Below are positions 43,497-55,000 of a stretch of DNA of 64,000 bases, piece by piece. The stretch lies in assembly GCA_949152475.1 (NCBI GenBank), contig OX424570.1, positions 1,166,181-1,230,180 of the forward strand. The letters run 5' to 3'. This DNA comes from Terebella lapidaria (lineage: Eukaryota; Annelida; Polychaeta; Terebellida; Terebellidae). The stretch's first letter is position 1; the number at the start of each line of letters is the position of its first letter. The translations under genes were made by a program, and so were the position numbers. Below the pieces are notes generated by a model that did no database searches, was not told the origin of the DNA, and saw only the letters and a list, made by a program, of their open reading frames with translations.

Positions 43497-43625
43497 AAAG
43501 TCAAGTTTCAGTCGAGCACGCTTTTTGGCCGTACATGTAGTTTTGTTTGGGATAATCGGATCAAATTGAAATATTGTGTGTATTAATTGGGTATCAAGCC
43601 GCAATTTCTCGCCAAACTTTAAAAT
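43497..43625 (+). repeat. Interspersed repeat, copy 2
   Basis: Same family as 30893-31035: 'gcacgctttttggcc', 'ggataatcggatca', 'attgggtatcaagccg'. Confidence 0.7.
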
Positions 43626-43670
43626 CCCATCTTAAAAAATGAAAAAGTTTCGCCTGCTTCCAAACATTAA

Positions 43671-43927
43671 TACGGAGCCCTTAAGAGGACATACCTGTGA
43701 TTGAAAAAAAATTTTTTTTTACGCGTTCGAACGCGATCTTTTCGCGTTCCCTCGTGAAGTTTTCGAGAAATTCGTGTTCGAACGCGAAAACTTGATTGTG
43801 ATGACGCCCATGACTTCTGAGAAGGTTTTGCTACAAAATCGCGTTCGAACGCAAAAAGATCGTGAGGGAACGCGAAAAAATATTTTTTTCTTAACTCTTG
43901 GTTGTGTCCCCTAATAGTGGCTCCGTA
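43671..43927. mobile_element. Foldback element D (257 bp)
   Basis: Left TACGGAGCCCTTAAGAGGAC and right 'gtcccctaatagtggctccgta' (inverted) match the ends of element C. Flanks CATTAA (43665-43670) and CATTAC (43928-43933) are a 6-bp duplication with one difference. The interior is a palindrome built on 'cgcgttcgaacgcg' and 'gatcgtgagggaacgc'. Confidence 0.8.
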
Positions 43928-43933
43928 CATTAC

Positions 43934-44454
43934 GATTTTGTAAAAAAAAAAGTAACGTCTTGAATTGTGAGTGAACGCCTATAAGCAGTTCTCGAGAATA
44001 GTTGTGGACCATTATAGTTTTACAGCATGCCAATATCTCAAACACATAATGATTCTGCAGTTTTAGTGAAAATTCCAGTTTAATTTTCAGACCTAAATAC
44101 ATGAATATGTAAATGTTCATATAAAACTATTTAATTATTCAACCATCAAATTTTCCTAATTTGCCACTCATCATATATGCATCTGGCATGAGGCCTATTC
44201 ATTGTCTGGTTACATCAGTACTAGTAGTAGGCTAACCCTCCTTGATATACTAACGTTAGTAGGCTTAGGGTCGGACAGGTGGGTCCTGGTTGTCAGGAAA
44301 TGTATGAATTATTCATGACAAAGTTTTAAAAATGTGTGTAAAGTTTTAACGTCGTCCGCTATCCGGGATCCTCGAGGATAATCCTCTCACCACATGTCAT
44401 CGCGGACGCGCACCCGCTATCCTCAGATCTTCGCGATAGTCCGCTCAGGATTAG
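43934..44454. other. AT-rich intergenic sequence
   Basis: No gene is recognised. 44355-44450 contains short palindromes (atcctcgaggat, gcggactatcgc) joined to the LTR fragment that follows. Confidence 0.4.
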
Positions 44455-44568
44455 AGGGCGTTGCCGGGGCAACGCGTGCTTCGAGCCGAAGCGTCCAAAA
44501 GATAGACCGTAAAACTGGTTAGTGTTTAGCAAAGATACCTGCCGCGATCTTTGGGCAAAATCGCCACA
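44455..44568 (-). repeat. LTR 5'-end fragment related to elements 1 and 2
   Basis: On the minus strand from 44568 it reads TGTGGCGATTTTGCCCAAAG and continues with similarity to the first ~115 bp of the element 1 LTR, including 'gcgttgccccggcaacgc' in place of the LTR palindrome. No internal element sequence is attached. Confidence 0.7.
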
Positions 44569-46459
44569 TGTGGACGAAAAAAATTCAAATCCAAAGATCG
44601 TACATTTTGTGTTCTGGATAAAGCCCCTATATAGTAGGCTGACCACGGTTGCTATACTGTATAGACAGAGTAAGGTTGTCGTGGCTACAGCCAAACATTA
44701 GGGTATTCATCTTATATTGTCATCATCATACGGCTGATAGTGTACAATGCAAAATATAATGCACAGAACAGAAGTGATATGATAAAGTGATTAAAGTGAT
44801 TATAGCCACTTGGATATGACGTCATGAATATAACAAAAATGTAACGGTTCTAGGGGTCGATTCCGTAGTGCATGTAGTAGTCTGTTTGTTGGGGTTGAAG
44901 TTCGAACTCCTTAATTAGTATTGGGCCGGATGCCCCAGTGTTTCGATTCTTAGGGTTGTGTCTGTCTACAGGGGTCGCCCGGTTGACTCTCGCTCTTTGG
45001 CTGCGGAAGTAATTCGGGAGGCTCCGGTACTCCGGCTGCAGGCCGTCTCGGTCCCGTCTCGATCTCACATTGGGGTGTCGGAACAGTGGGGTGTCGGAAC
45101 AATGTCATTATCCCTAGGTAACACCCTATATATAGATAATAATTCAGAATACTGATTCAATACATAATTATGAGCGTCAATGACAAAATCAAGACTCTGT
45201 CAAAAGAAAATTAAAAAAAAAATAATTAAGGCATTTTGATAATGTAAAACCCAACACATTGTTTTGTGCAATTTTCATAAAACAAAGATAGCCTTTTTGG
45301 TTCAATTGAGCTTTAAATATCTGGGTATACTACTAGTACTAGTATACTTCGCCACACTTCGAAGATGTACGATTCGATGCACACATGTGCCCACGATACC
45401 AGGCATATATTTCATTTCAGAAATTAAGGCGAATGTTCGATTACTGTAATCATTTTTTTCGTCTTGTATGCAAAGTTTCACAAACTTTCATGTTTTTCAT
45501 AACTTAAGCACATGTATGTATGTAGTTTCCATGGTGAATTCTGGCTGTATTGTTCCAAAACGCAAAAATGAAAACATGTTTTCAAAAACGCCGCCTAGCA
45601 TGAGCTACGAGAGTTGAAATCAATGAAGCGTATCTTGTTTGACTATCCTGTCGATCTTAATCTACCAGAGTCAATCTACGGTGAGTATTATAGCGATATA
45701 CAAACTACCTGGGTTCAGTTTGGCTGTACAGTTTCCTCGAATCTACAACTCGCCTTAATTTCTGCCTATTGGAGGATCCCTCCCAGAACAAAAACAGGTA
45801 AGCGGTTTTTAGCACATTCAAAGGCAGAATAGATCTAGATATATGTAGGAATTGTAGATCTAACCCGAATTTCTGCAGGAGGATTACAGCTGTACGCATT
45901 AGCCCCGAGTGTTGGAAGGACCATTGCACAGTCAGAAACTGCACAGGCAGTTCTATCTAAGGTTATGTGTGGCATTTTGAGGTCTATATATTCCTTGGTC
46001 CTAGGCTTAGGTCTGAATGGCTTCACAAAACGGATCCACCTCTCCCCCTTCATGAAAAAATGTCGACATATAATATTTGAGAATGTGACCATAGTCTGTG
46101 CAGTACAATTCCGGCCTATACTCCCGGCCCCCGGGTCCCGGCCGAGACGGTTTCATCGCTTCGCTTTAAAAGAACACGAGTTGAATACTGTAGGCCTAAG
46201 AAGTTACCACAGACAATAAAGAGAGACCGGTTCGCTTCGATTAAAAACTACTGTAGTAAAAAATTACGGCATGATACCCAATTAAGGATGCTTATCAGTC
46301 AGGATCCATGCCTTATCAGCACAATTCTGGTATGTTTTGTTTGGCCTATAACTCTGCAGTTTGGTAATGGATTGCACTGAAAATTGTTGTGTAGGTTCTA
46401 TCCACGACTACAATGCTTGTCCAATGGCCATATTGAAGACCCAATCGACATTCATACAC
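44569..46459. other. Intergenic sequence, one weak exon-like stretch
   Basis: Mostly AT-rich. An open frame at 45614-45797 (KRILFDYPVDLNLPESIYG...) ends at a good donor, AACAG|GTAAGC, but no family is recognised and no partner exon is found. A fragment of the interspersed repeat lies at 46263-46284. Confidence 0.3.
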
Positions 46460-46609
46460 CGATGTCTTCTAAACGCTGGTACGCTGGTATACTGGTACAA
46501 GCATTGTGAGGCTTATTGAGGCATACACGAAATGAACAGTATTGTTGAGTTCATGCATCTTGCAATGCTTGTACCAGCATACCAGTGTACCAGCGTTTAG
46601 AAGACATCG
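46460..46609. repeat. Near-perfect inverted repeat, 47-bp arms, 56-bp loop
   Basis: Arm 46460-46506 begins CGATGTCTTCTAAACGCTGG and arm 46563-46609 is its reverse complement except at two positions (one would be G.U in RNA, one A.C). 'ttcat' occurs near both outer ends (46451-46455, 46610-46614). No inner protein. Confidence 0.9.
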
Positions 46610-47246
46610 TTCATCCACATACTGAACGTTATACACCGCCAATCAAATGTAACCTACATAGAAAACTGACGGCGTTTTAGGGTACTGTTTCTTGACTATG
46701 GTTAGATTACCTATCATAGAACAATAACCTACTGCCTGTTTTGGGATTTTCCTAAACACTTGATGGGAGTTTGATGGTCAAAATAGCATGTTATATATCA
46801 TCCGCATTGAAAATACACTGGTCAAAAGAAACTGATTGTCAATCGCATTAATAACGTCTATATCCGTTGGCACTGTAAACTCAAGCGCAAACTACATCAA
46901 GAATTCAGCGACTCTAATATTTTCTAAGTGCAGTATAGAACCAAAATCCCAACAACATCTCACTCCTGAGTACAACGTTCTCGACAGCTGAGCATTGACG
47001 GTATTTGCCATACGAATAATCCGCTGATCTGTACTTAGCGCTTCACTTACCAGCGGCACAAGACATTTTCGCCAGATCGCAATAGATATACACATTTGCA
47101 CATCATTTGACATGGTTATCGATGGGATACTTAACATTTAAGGGTAGGTTATTGATCACGGATATGTGCACTGGTTGCAGTTAAGAAACTACACCATGTA
47201 ATGCTTCGTGCACGCAACGCAACATTCAACTCCATTTATATACTAA
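46610..47246. other. AT-rich intergenic sequence
   Basis: No gene, repeat array or structural RNA is recognised. Confidence 0.4.
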
Positions 47247-48910
47247 TTAAGGCATTTCGGCAGAAATGCCTTTATGGTTTTAGCAGATTTTTTTTTTTTT
47301 CTTCTTCCGCCGTTTTGGTTTCCGGACGATAACTTCAGATTGCCTTGATGGATTCTATCAAATTTTCACCACTAGTCAGAAATGATATGTGGAAGAATCC
47401 TATTCTTCTTGAGCCGGTTCCGAGGTCCGTGAGGTCCGTGAGGATGAAATCAAGGTTTTTGGTTTCCGGACGATAACTCGGAAAATATTCAGGCAATAGA
47501 TGCAGAACTCTGCATGGAGGTTCATATACCACCAGGGAAGAACCCTATTGATTTTGGGATCAATCCGTCAAATGACCTTTGACCTAGAGGTCGAAATAAT
47601 TTTTTGCTGATTCATCCTTGAGGCTTCCTGCATAACTCAGAAACGGTGCGTCGTAGAGCGAAACGGACGTTATTTTCGGACTCATCGCCCTAGACAAACA
47701 TGTCTATGGGGGTATTTTCTTTTTTGATTCGACTCCAAGGTCCGTGAGGATGAAATCAAGGCCCATTATGAGATCGGTTTCCGGACGATAACTCGGAACA
47801 TATTCAGGCAATAGTTGCAGAACTTTGCATGGAGGTTTATATACCACCAGGGAAGAACCCTATCGATTTTGGGGTTGATCCGTCAAACGACCTTTGACCT
47901 AGAGATCAAAATAACTTTTTGCTGACTCATCCTTGAGGCTTCCTGCATATCTCGGAAACGGTACGTCGTAGAGGGAAACGGACGTTATTTTCGGACTCGT
48001 CGCCCTAGACAAACAAGTCTAAGGGGTATTATGGATGAACTTTGACCTTGACCCGAATTTTTTTTGTCGAGTCGGCATTTTTCATTTTCGTCGATATCTC
48101 GGAAACGGCGCGTCGTAGAGCGAAACGGACGTTATTTTCGGACACGTCGCCCTAGACAAACATGTCTAGAGGGTTTTATGGATGAACTTTGACCTTGACC
48201 CGAAATTGTTTTGCCGAGTCGGCATTTTTTGTTTTCATCGATATCTCGAAAACGGTGCGTCGTAGAGCGAAACGGACGTTATTTTCGGACTCGTTGCCCT
48301 AGACAAATATGTCTAAGGGGTATTATGGATGAACTTTGTCCTTGACCCGAAATTTTTTTGCCGAGTCTGCATTTTTTTGTTTCGTCGATATCTCGGAAAC
48401 GGGGAGTCGTAGAGCGAAACGGACGTTATTTTCGGACACGTCGTCCTAGGCAAACATGTCTAATGAGTATTATGGATGAACTTTGACCTTGATCCGAAAT
48501 TTTTTTGCCGAGTCGGCATTTTTCGTCGATATCTCGGAAACGGTGCGTCGTAGAGCGAAACGGACGTTATTTTCGGACTCGTCGCCCTAGACAAACATGT
48601 CTTAAAGGTATTATGGATGAACTTTGACCTTGACCCGAAATGTTTTTGCCGAGTCGGCATTTTCCGTTTTCGTCGATATCTCGGAAACGGTGTGTCGTAG
48701 AGCGAAACGGACGTTATTTTCGGACTCGGCGCCCGAGACAAACATGTCTTAAAGGTATTATGGATGAACTTTGACCTTGACCCGAATGTTTTTTCGCTGA
48801 GTTGACATTTTTCATTTTCGTCAATATCTAGCAAACGGTGTGTCATAGAGCCCGTGGCAAACATGTTTTAAATATTATGAATTAGTCCTAACACCGAAAT
48901 GCCTCCACTT
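47247..48910. repeat. Repeat element with internal 146-bp tandem units
   Basis: Bounded by 'ggcatttcgg' (47248) and inverted 'ccgaaatgcc' (48894-48903). Inside, 'acggacgttattttcgg' recurs near 47663, 47978, 48125, 48272, 48418, 48560 and 48706, mostly 142-147 bp apart. Each unit also has 'gccgagtcggcattttt', 'gatatctcggaaacgg' and 'atgaactttgaccttgacc'. Short minus-strand open frames simply repeat with the unit. Confidence 0.8.
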
Positions 48911-49089
48911 GGAGGAGGGACGCCTTGACGTCTAGTTTATCAATGAAATCTTCAATCTCTTATTCACATCAGCTTCACAGATATATACAGAATATATATT
49001 CCAAATTTCATGTAAGTTTGTCATGAAACGGCCGAGATAGGAACCAAAATTGCACGTGGTATGAAACCATTGAAATTACGTGGATCGTG

Positions 49090-49203
49090 CTCGTTACTCA
49101 ATCTTAAGACACACAAAATTTCAAGTTGATTTGATAATCAAAAACAAAACAATGGCCAAAAAGTGTGTTTCACTGACAAATGAACTTGATTTTAGTAACC
49201 ACA
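49090..49203 (-). repeat. Interspersed repeat, copy 3 (inverted)
   Basis: On the minus strand: 'tcaagttcatttgtcagtga', 'aacacactttttggcc', 'cttgaaattttgtgtgt', as in copy 1 at 30893-31035. Confidence 0.65.
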
Positions 49204-49669
49204 AAGGAGTCAAAAGTTGCCATGCATCCACCATGACTGATTACTCATCTTCATGTTCTATGTTGACAGGCATTGAACACAATTTGTCATCTCTGTAGGT
49301 CAACGGAAAATAATACTAGTGGTATACGACATCATAAGGTTTAGCCTATAATACTACACGGTCAAGGTCATTAGGAGATGCCCCACAAATATTTTCATGT
49401 GTGCTCATAATACAAACCTGAGCTATGTCTTCAAGTGGTTTAGGTCCAAAACCTTATTCAGGCATTTTTACCATGTTGGGGCCTTTCAAACTTATAATTT
49501 AGGTCTTTGATCGATTTAGAATAAATTATTTTCAAACATAAACTTAAATTTAATTTGCGTTTTTTTCCCCAAAATTTCTGCCATTTTCAACGACAAACGC
49601 CATTAAAAAATTTAGCCCACGGGCTAAGAAAGGCTACCGGACAATGTATGTTTTTAGCTATTTTGACCC
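49204..49669. other. AT-rich sequence upstream of the zinc-finger gene
   Basis: I see no gene or defined element. It holds scattered simple A/T runs. Confidence 0.4.
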
Positions 49670-50050
49670 GTTACCTTGAAAATGAGGTTACTGGTCAAAT
49701 TCAAGGTCACGAGAATATTTAGCATAATTATTATGTCGATTCCTATATGTCCACAATCCATGTTAATTCAATAATAAGAGAGATATCAGTCATTTTGTCC
49801 TGTGACCGTGAAAATGAGGTCAAAGGTCAAATTCAAGGTCACGAGAATCCTCATCATATATCATTTCCGAAAAGTTCACAATTGATTCCTGAGCTGTAAA
49901 GTCGAAAATACGTGAGATATTAGTTATTTGTTACTCTGACGTTGGAAATTAGGTCAAAGGCCAAATTCAAGGTCAAGAGAATATTCACCATATGTAATTT
50001 TCTGTCTGTTCGCAATTGATTCCTAAGTTGTAAAGTCGATAATACGCGAG
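49670..50050 (+). repeat. About 130-bp degenerate tandem repeat, 3 copies, with AGGTCA half-sites
   Basis: Three units share 'aatgaggtcaaaggtcaaat', 'tcaaggtcacgagaat', 'ttcacaattgattcct' and 'gagatattagt'. The middle unit contains AGGTCAAAGGTCA at 49817-49829, a perfect DR1 nuclear-receptor-type motif; the others are degenerate. It ends about 230 bp before the zinc-finger start codon. Confidence 0.7.
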
Positions 50051-50278
50051 ATTTTACCCTTTTTTAAAAACTTTTTTTGCTGATCTGGCGGAGAAAAGAG
50101 GTCACCACTCGCAGATCTGCAATTCAAGAGCAAGGAGACTTATACGGTCCCCTCTTCTTGGCTACATGTCGGCATTTTGTCCCAAAGCTACCAAATCCTA
50201 TTTCTTTCTTGTTTCATATAGGAATTATACATGTATTGTGCCATTTGTTCGTACAGTTTGCCTTTGAGATGAGAGAAG

Positions 50279-51412
50279 ATGGACACCTCGTTGATTCTGG
50301 AGGTGGAGGAAGTCGATCCACTCCCCAGGGACCAAGGATCGTGTGCATCAGAAGATGATCAGCCAATGACAGAAGTCAACGACAAAAAACCCGAGACTGG
50401 ATTTGCAGAGGTGAAACGCGAGCCTGTTGAGGACCACAGCTATGGATGCCCCCTGTGGGGTTGCAACAACATGTTTCAACATTGCGAGAACGATTCAGAC
50501 TTTGCAGGGCAACGCTACACAACCATATCGTCACCGGTAGATGTTACACCCGCAAGACCCCAAGCAGATGCAAGCCATGCTCCGAGTGAGCTTACGTTGA
50601 AGAATCCATTAGCCTTCAGCAATGGCGTGTACACGGGCAATATTTTCGTATCCCCAGACCGAAACAACCCGTACACATGCAGAACGTGTAAGAAGTTGTA
50701 TCACTATACAACGAAGCGCAAGGGTCACTTGTTGGTTCTCAAGAGGAAGCCACATGAATGTCAAGGTCAAAATTCGCTTTCGTTGAGTTCGCCACTCACA
50801 GTGTTGAATTCAGAAAAAGCCCAACAGCCACATAGGCGGAGGTCTTCACCGCTTGTGTCACATCGCGTTCAACAACTGAACACCCAACGAAATCAGCAGG
50901 AGTCCACAGCTGAAACCGAACAGTCACAGTTTCCAGTCCGTAAAAGTGGTGAGAGCTTCGACTGCTCCGATTTCCCTCAGAAGAAAATACACACATGCCC
51001 GATATGCGAGCGACTTTACGCGTCGGAGAAGTCCTTGAGATCGCACACACACATGATGCACACAGCAAACAGATCATGTGTTTGTGACATCTGCGGCAAA
51101 ACCGTTCGCAGCTCTCATAAACTCACCGTTCACAGAAGAACACACAGCGACGAGAAACCACACCAATGTGCTTCGTGCGGGAAGGGTTTTCGCGCGGCCA
51201 CTCACCTCAAGCGCCACATGATGCTGCATACAGGAGAACGACCTTTCATCTGCGACTTCTGTGGAAAAGGCTGCATCCAATTGAGTAACCTCAAGTCACA
51301 TATTCGAACGCACACGGGAGAACTGCCCCACATGTGTCCAAACTGTGGTCGGTGTTTCAAGGATGTTGGAACTCTCAAGGGTCACATGCTCAGGAACCAT
51401 ACTAAGTCATAG
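50279..51412 (+). CDS. C2H2 zinc-finger protein, intact 377-codon ORF
   Basis: ATG at 50279 in a strong context (gagaagATGg). Another ATG at 50270 is out of frame. The N-terminal region is acidic with a sumoylation-type VKRE (residues 45-48). One degenerate finger begins at C134 (CX2CX12HX8H). Five fingers follow from C240 to the C-terminus, for example CPICERLYASEKSLRSHTH, CDICGKTVRSSHKLTVHRRTH and CASCGKGFRAATHLKRHMML, joined by linkers of the TGERP type. Such arrays bind DNA, so a nuclear transcription regulator is likely; the target is unknown. No KRAB, SCAN or ZAD domain is seen. An upstream noncoding exon is possible: an acceptor-like 'cgtacag' lies at about 50256. Confidence 0.9.
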   Translation: MDTSLILEVEEVDPLPRDQGSCASEDDQPMTEVNDKKPETGFAEVKREPVEDHSYGCPLWGCNNMFQHCENDSDFAGQRYTTISSPVDVTPARPQADASHAPSELTLKNPLAFSNGVYTGNIFVSPDRNNPYTCRTCKKLYHYTTKRKGHLLVLKRKPHECQGQNSLSLSSPLTVLNSEKAQQPHRRRSSPLVSHRVQQLNTQRNQQESTAETEQSQFPVRKSGESFDCSDFPQKKIHTCPICERLYASEKSLRSHTHMMHTANRSCVCDICGKTVRSSHKLTVHRRTHSDEKPHQCASCGKGFRAATHLKRHMMLHTGERPFICDFCGKGCIQLSNLKSHIRTHTGELPHMCPNCGRCFKDVGTLKGHMLRNHTKS

Positions 51413-52002
51413 ACATGAATTTCTAGCTGCAGGCTGTTTACATTTTCCTAGATATATTCCTAAATGAGTTTTGATTTCTTTTGTTTTGAATGTCTGTTAT
51501 GATTTTCTGTTCATCGATGAATATCGTTGAAGTCTACTGTTATGGTCATGTGGTGTTCGGGTGTATTTTTTGCATACCGGTAATTATTTATACGACTATT
51601 AGAGAACGTGTTTTTTTTTCTAATATGGCATACACTACCTTTTCCTAGGAATTTATTTAGATCTACACTTGTCCAGTACTGTACTGCTGCTAACTATACT
51701 GCTTGAATTATGTACAAAAATGCACTGAATAATTAGTTGGACCAAGGAAATAAATAACGACGGTATCTTCACTATTTTTGTTGAGAACTAGTATTTAGAT
51801 ACGAAAATAAGCCACTGAACGGGAAGAACTTCTGGGTTGCGCACAATCAAGTCATTTGAATCAAGCTTTCGAGATTGACCCTTCTCTGAATTCCAAGATC
51901 TAATAAGTCTACACGTTTAGTAACAAACAGTGTGCCGTGGACATGTCCTCTAAAGGGAACACTACTAACTTGTTCACAGAGCTTGAGGTGCCTGCCATCT
52001 CG
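51413..52002 (+). other. 3' UTR and flank of the zinc-finger gene
   Basis: AT-rich, no further ORF. It includes the poly(A) signal at 51749-51754. The 59-bp minisatellite begins at its end. Confidence 0.5.
51749..51754 (+). promoter_or_regulatory. Poly(A) signal of the zinc-finger gene
   Basis: AATAAA 337 bases after the stop codon, in AT-rich sequence. Confidence 0.55.
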
Positions 52003-55000
52003 ATCTGGGGATATCCTTGTGCTCTGAGCCCTCGAGACATCACCTCCGTGTTTCACGACGTCTCTGGACATAACCTTGTGGTCTGAACCCTCGAGACATC
52101 ACCTCCGTGTTTCAGGACTACTCTGGAGATAACCTTGTGGTCTGAACCATCCAGACATCGCCTCCGTGTTTCAGGACGTCTCCGGAGATATCCTTGTGGT
52201 CTGAACCCTTGAGACATCACCTCCGTATTTCAGAACGTCTCTGGGGATATCCTTGTGGTCTGGACTTTCGTGACATCACCTCCGTGTTTCAGGACGTCTC
52301 TGTGGATATCCTTGTGGTCTGAACCCTCGAGACATCACCTTCGTGTTTAAGGACGTCTCTGGGGATATCCTTGAGGTCTGAACCCTCGAGACATCGCCTC
52401 CGTGTTTCAGGACGTCTCTGGGGATATCCTTGAGGTCTGAACCCTTCAGACATCACCTCCGTGTTTCACGACGTCTCTGGACAAAACCTTGTGGTCTGAA
52501 CCCTCGAGACATCATCTCCGTGTTTAAGGACGTCTTTCAGGATATCCTTGTGGTCTGAGCCCTCCAGACATCGCCTCCGTGTTTCAAGACATCTCTGGGA
52601 ATGTCCTTGTTGTCTGAACCCTCGAGACATCACCTTCGTGTTTCAGGACGTTCCTGGGGATATCCTTGTGGTCTGAACTCTCAAGACATCTCCTCCGTAT
52701 TTCAGGACGTCTCCGGAGATATCCTTGTGGTCTGAACCCTCGAGACATCACCTTCGTGTTTCAGGACGTTTCTGGGGATATCCTTGTGGTCTGAACCCTC
52801 GAGACATCGCCTCCGTGTTTCAGGACGTTTCTGGGGATATCCTTGTGGTCTGAACCCTCAAGACATCTCCTCCGTATTTCAGGACGTCTGCGGAGATATC
52901 CTTGTGGTCTGAACCCTCGAGACATCACCTTCGTGTTTCAGGACGTTCCTGGGGATATCCTTGTGGTCTGAACTCTCAAGACATCTCCTCCGTATTTCAG
53001 GACGTCTCCGGAGATATCCTTGTGGTCTGAACCCTCGAGACATCACCTTCGTGTTTCAGGACGTTTCTGGGGATATCCTTGTGGTCTGAACCCTCGAGAC
53101 ATCGCCTCCGTGTTTCAGGACGTCTCTGGGGATATCCTTGTGGTCTGAACCCTCGAGACATCGCCTCCGTGTTTCAGGACGTTTCCGGGGATATCCTTGT
53201 GGTTCAAACTCTCGAAACATCACCACCGTGTTTCAGGACGTCTCTGGGGATATCCTTGTGGTCTGAACCCTCCAGACATCACCTCCGTGTTTCAGGACGT
53301 TTCTGGGGATATCCTTGTGGTTCGAACTCTCGAGACATCACCTGCGTGTTTCAGGACGTCTCTGGAGATAACCTTGTGGTCTCAACCCTCGAGACAAGGA
53401 TATTCTTGTGGTCTGGACTCTCGAGACATCACCTTCGTGTTTCAGGACGTTTCTGGGGATATCCTTGTGGTCTGAACCCTCGAGACATGACCTCCGTGTT
53501 TCGGGATGTCTATGGGGATATCCTTGTGGTCTGAACCCTCGAGACATCGCCTCCGTGTTTCAGGATGTCTCTGGAGATATCCTTGTGGTCTGAACCCTCG
53601 AGACATCACCTCCGTGTTTCAGGACGTCTCTGGAGATAACCTTGTGGTCTGAATCCTCGAGACATGACCTCCGTGTTTCGGGATGTCTATGGGGATATCC
53701 TTGTGGTCTGAACCCTCGAGACATCGCCTCCGTGTTTCAGGACGTTTCTGGAGATATCCTTGTGGTCTGAACCCTCGAGAAATCTCCATGTTTCAGGACG
53801 TCTCTGGGGATATCCTTGTGGTCTGAACCTTCGAGAAATCTCCAAGTTTCAGGACGTCTCTGGAGATATCCTTGTGGTCTGAACCCTCCAGACATCACCT
53901 CCGTGTTTCAGGACGTCTCTGGGGATATCCTTGTGGTCTGAACCCTCAAGACATCACCTCCGTGTTTCAGGACGTCTCTGGGGATATCCTTGTGGTCTGA
54001 ACCCTCGAGACATCTCCGTGTTTCAGGACGTCTCTGGGGATATCCTTGTGGTCTGAACCCTCCAGACATCACCTCCGTGTTTCAGGACGTCTCTGGAGTT
54101 ATCCTTGTGGTCTGAACCCTCGAGACATCACCTCCGTGTTTCAGGACGTTTCTGGAGATATCCTTGTGGTCTGAACCCTCGAAACATCTCCGTGTTTCAG
54201 GGCGTCTCTGGGGATATCCTTGTGGTCTGAACCCTCCAGACATCACCTCCGTGTTTCAGGACATCTCTGGATATATCCTTGTGGTCTGAACCCTCCGGAC
54301 ATCGTGTTTCAGGACATCCCTTGGGATATCCCTGTGGTCTGAAACCTTGAGACATCACCTCCGTGTTTCAAGACGTCTCTGGGGGATATCCTTGTGGTCT
54401 GAACCCCCGAGACATCGCCTCCGTGTTTCAGGACGTCTCTGGGTATATCCTTGTGGTCTGAATCCTCCAGACATCGCCTCCGTGTTTCAGGACGTTTCTG
54501 GGGATATCCTTGTGGTCTGAATCCTCAAGACATCGCCTCCGTGTTTCAGGAAGTCTCTGGGGATATCCTTGTGGTCTGAACCTTCGAGACATCACCTCCT
54601 TGTTTCAGGACTTCTCTGGGGTTATCCTTGTGGTCTGGACTTTCGAGACATCACCTCCGTGTTTCAGGACGTCTCTGGGGATATCCTTGTGGTCTGGACT
54701 TTCGAGACATCACCTCCGTGTTTCAGGAAGTCTCTGGAGATTTCCTTTTGGTCTGAGCCCCCCAGACATCACCACCGTGTTTCAGGACGTCTCTGGGGAT
54801 ATCCTTGTGGTCTGGACTCTCGTGACATCACCTCCGTGTTTCAGGACATCTCTGGATATATCCTTCTGGTCTGAACCCTCGAGACATCGCCTTCGTGTTT
54901 CAGGACATCTCTGGATATATCCTTCTGGTCTGAACCCTCGAGACATCGCCTTCGTGTTTCAGGACATCTCTGGATATATCCTTGTGGTCTGAACCCTCGA

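Noticed and set aside
44843..45110. tRNA or other structural RNA gene
   Set aside because: 'ggttctaggggtcgattcc' resembles a T-arm box, but no acceptor stem or A box could be fitted.
48460..48864. 134-codon minus-strand frame as a protein
   Set aside because: It repeats with the 146-bp unit and is explained by the tandem array.
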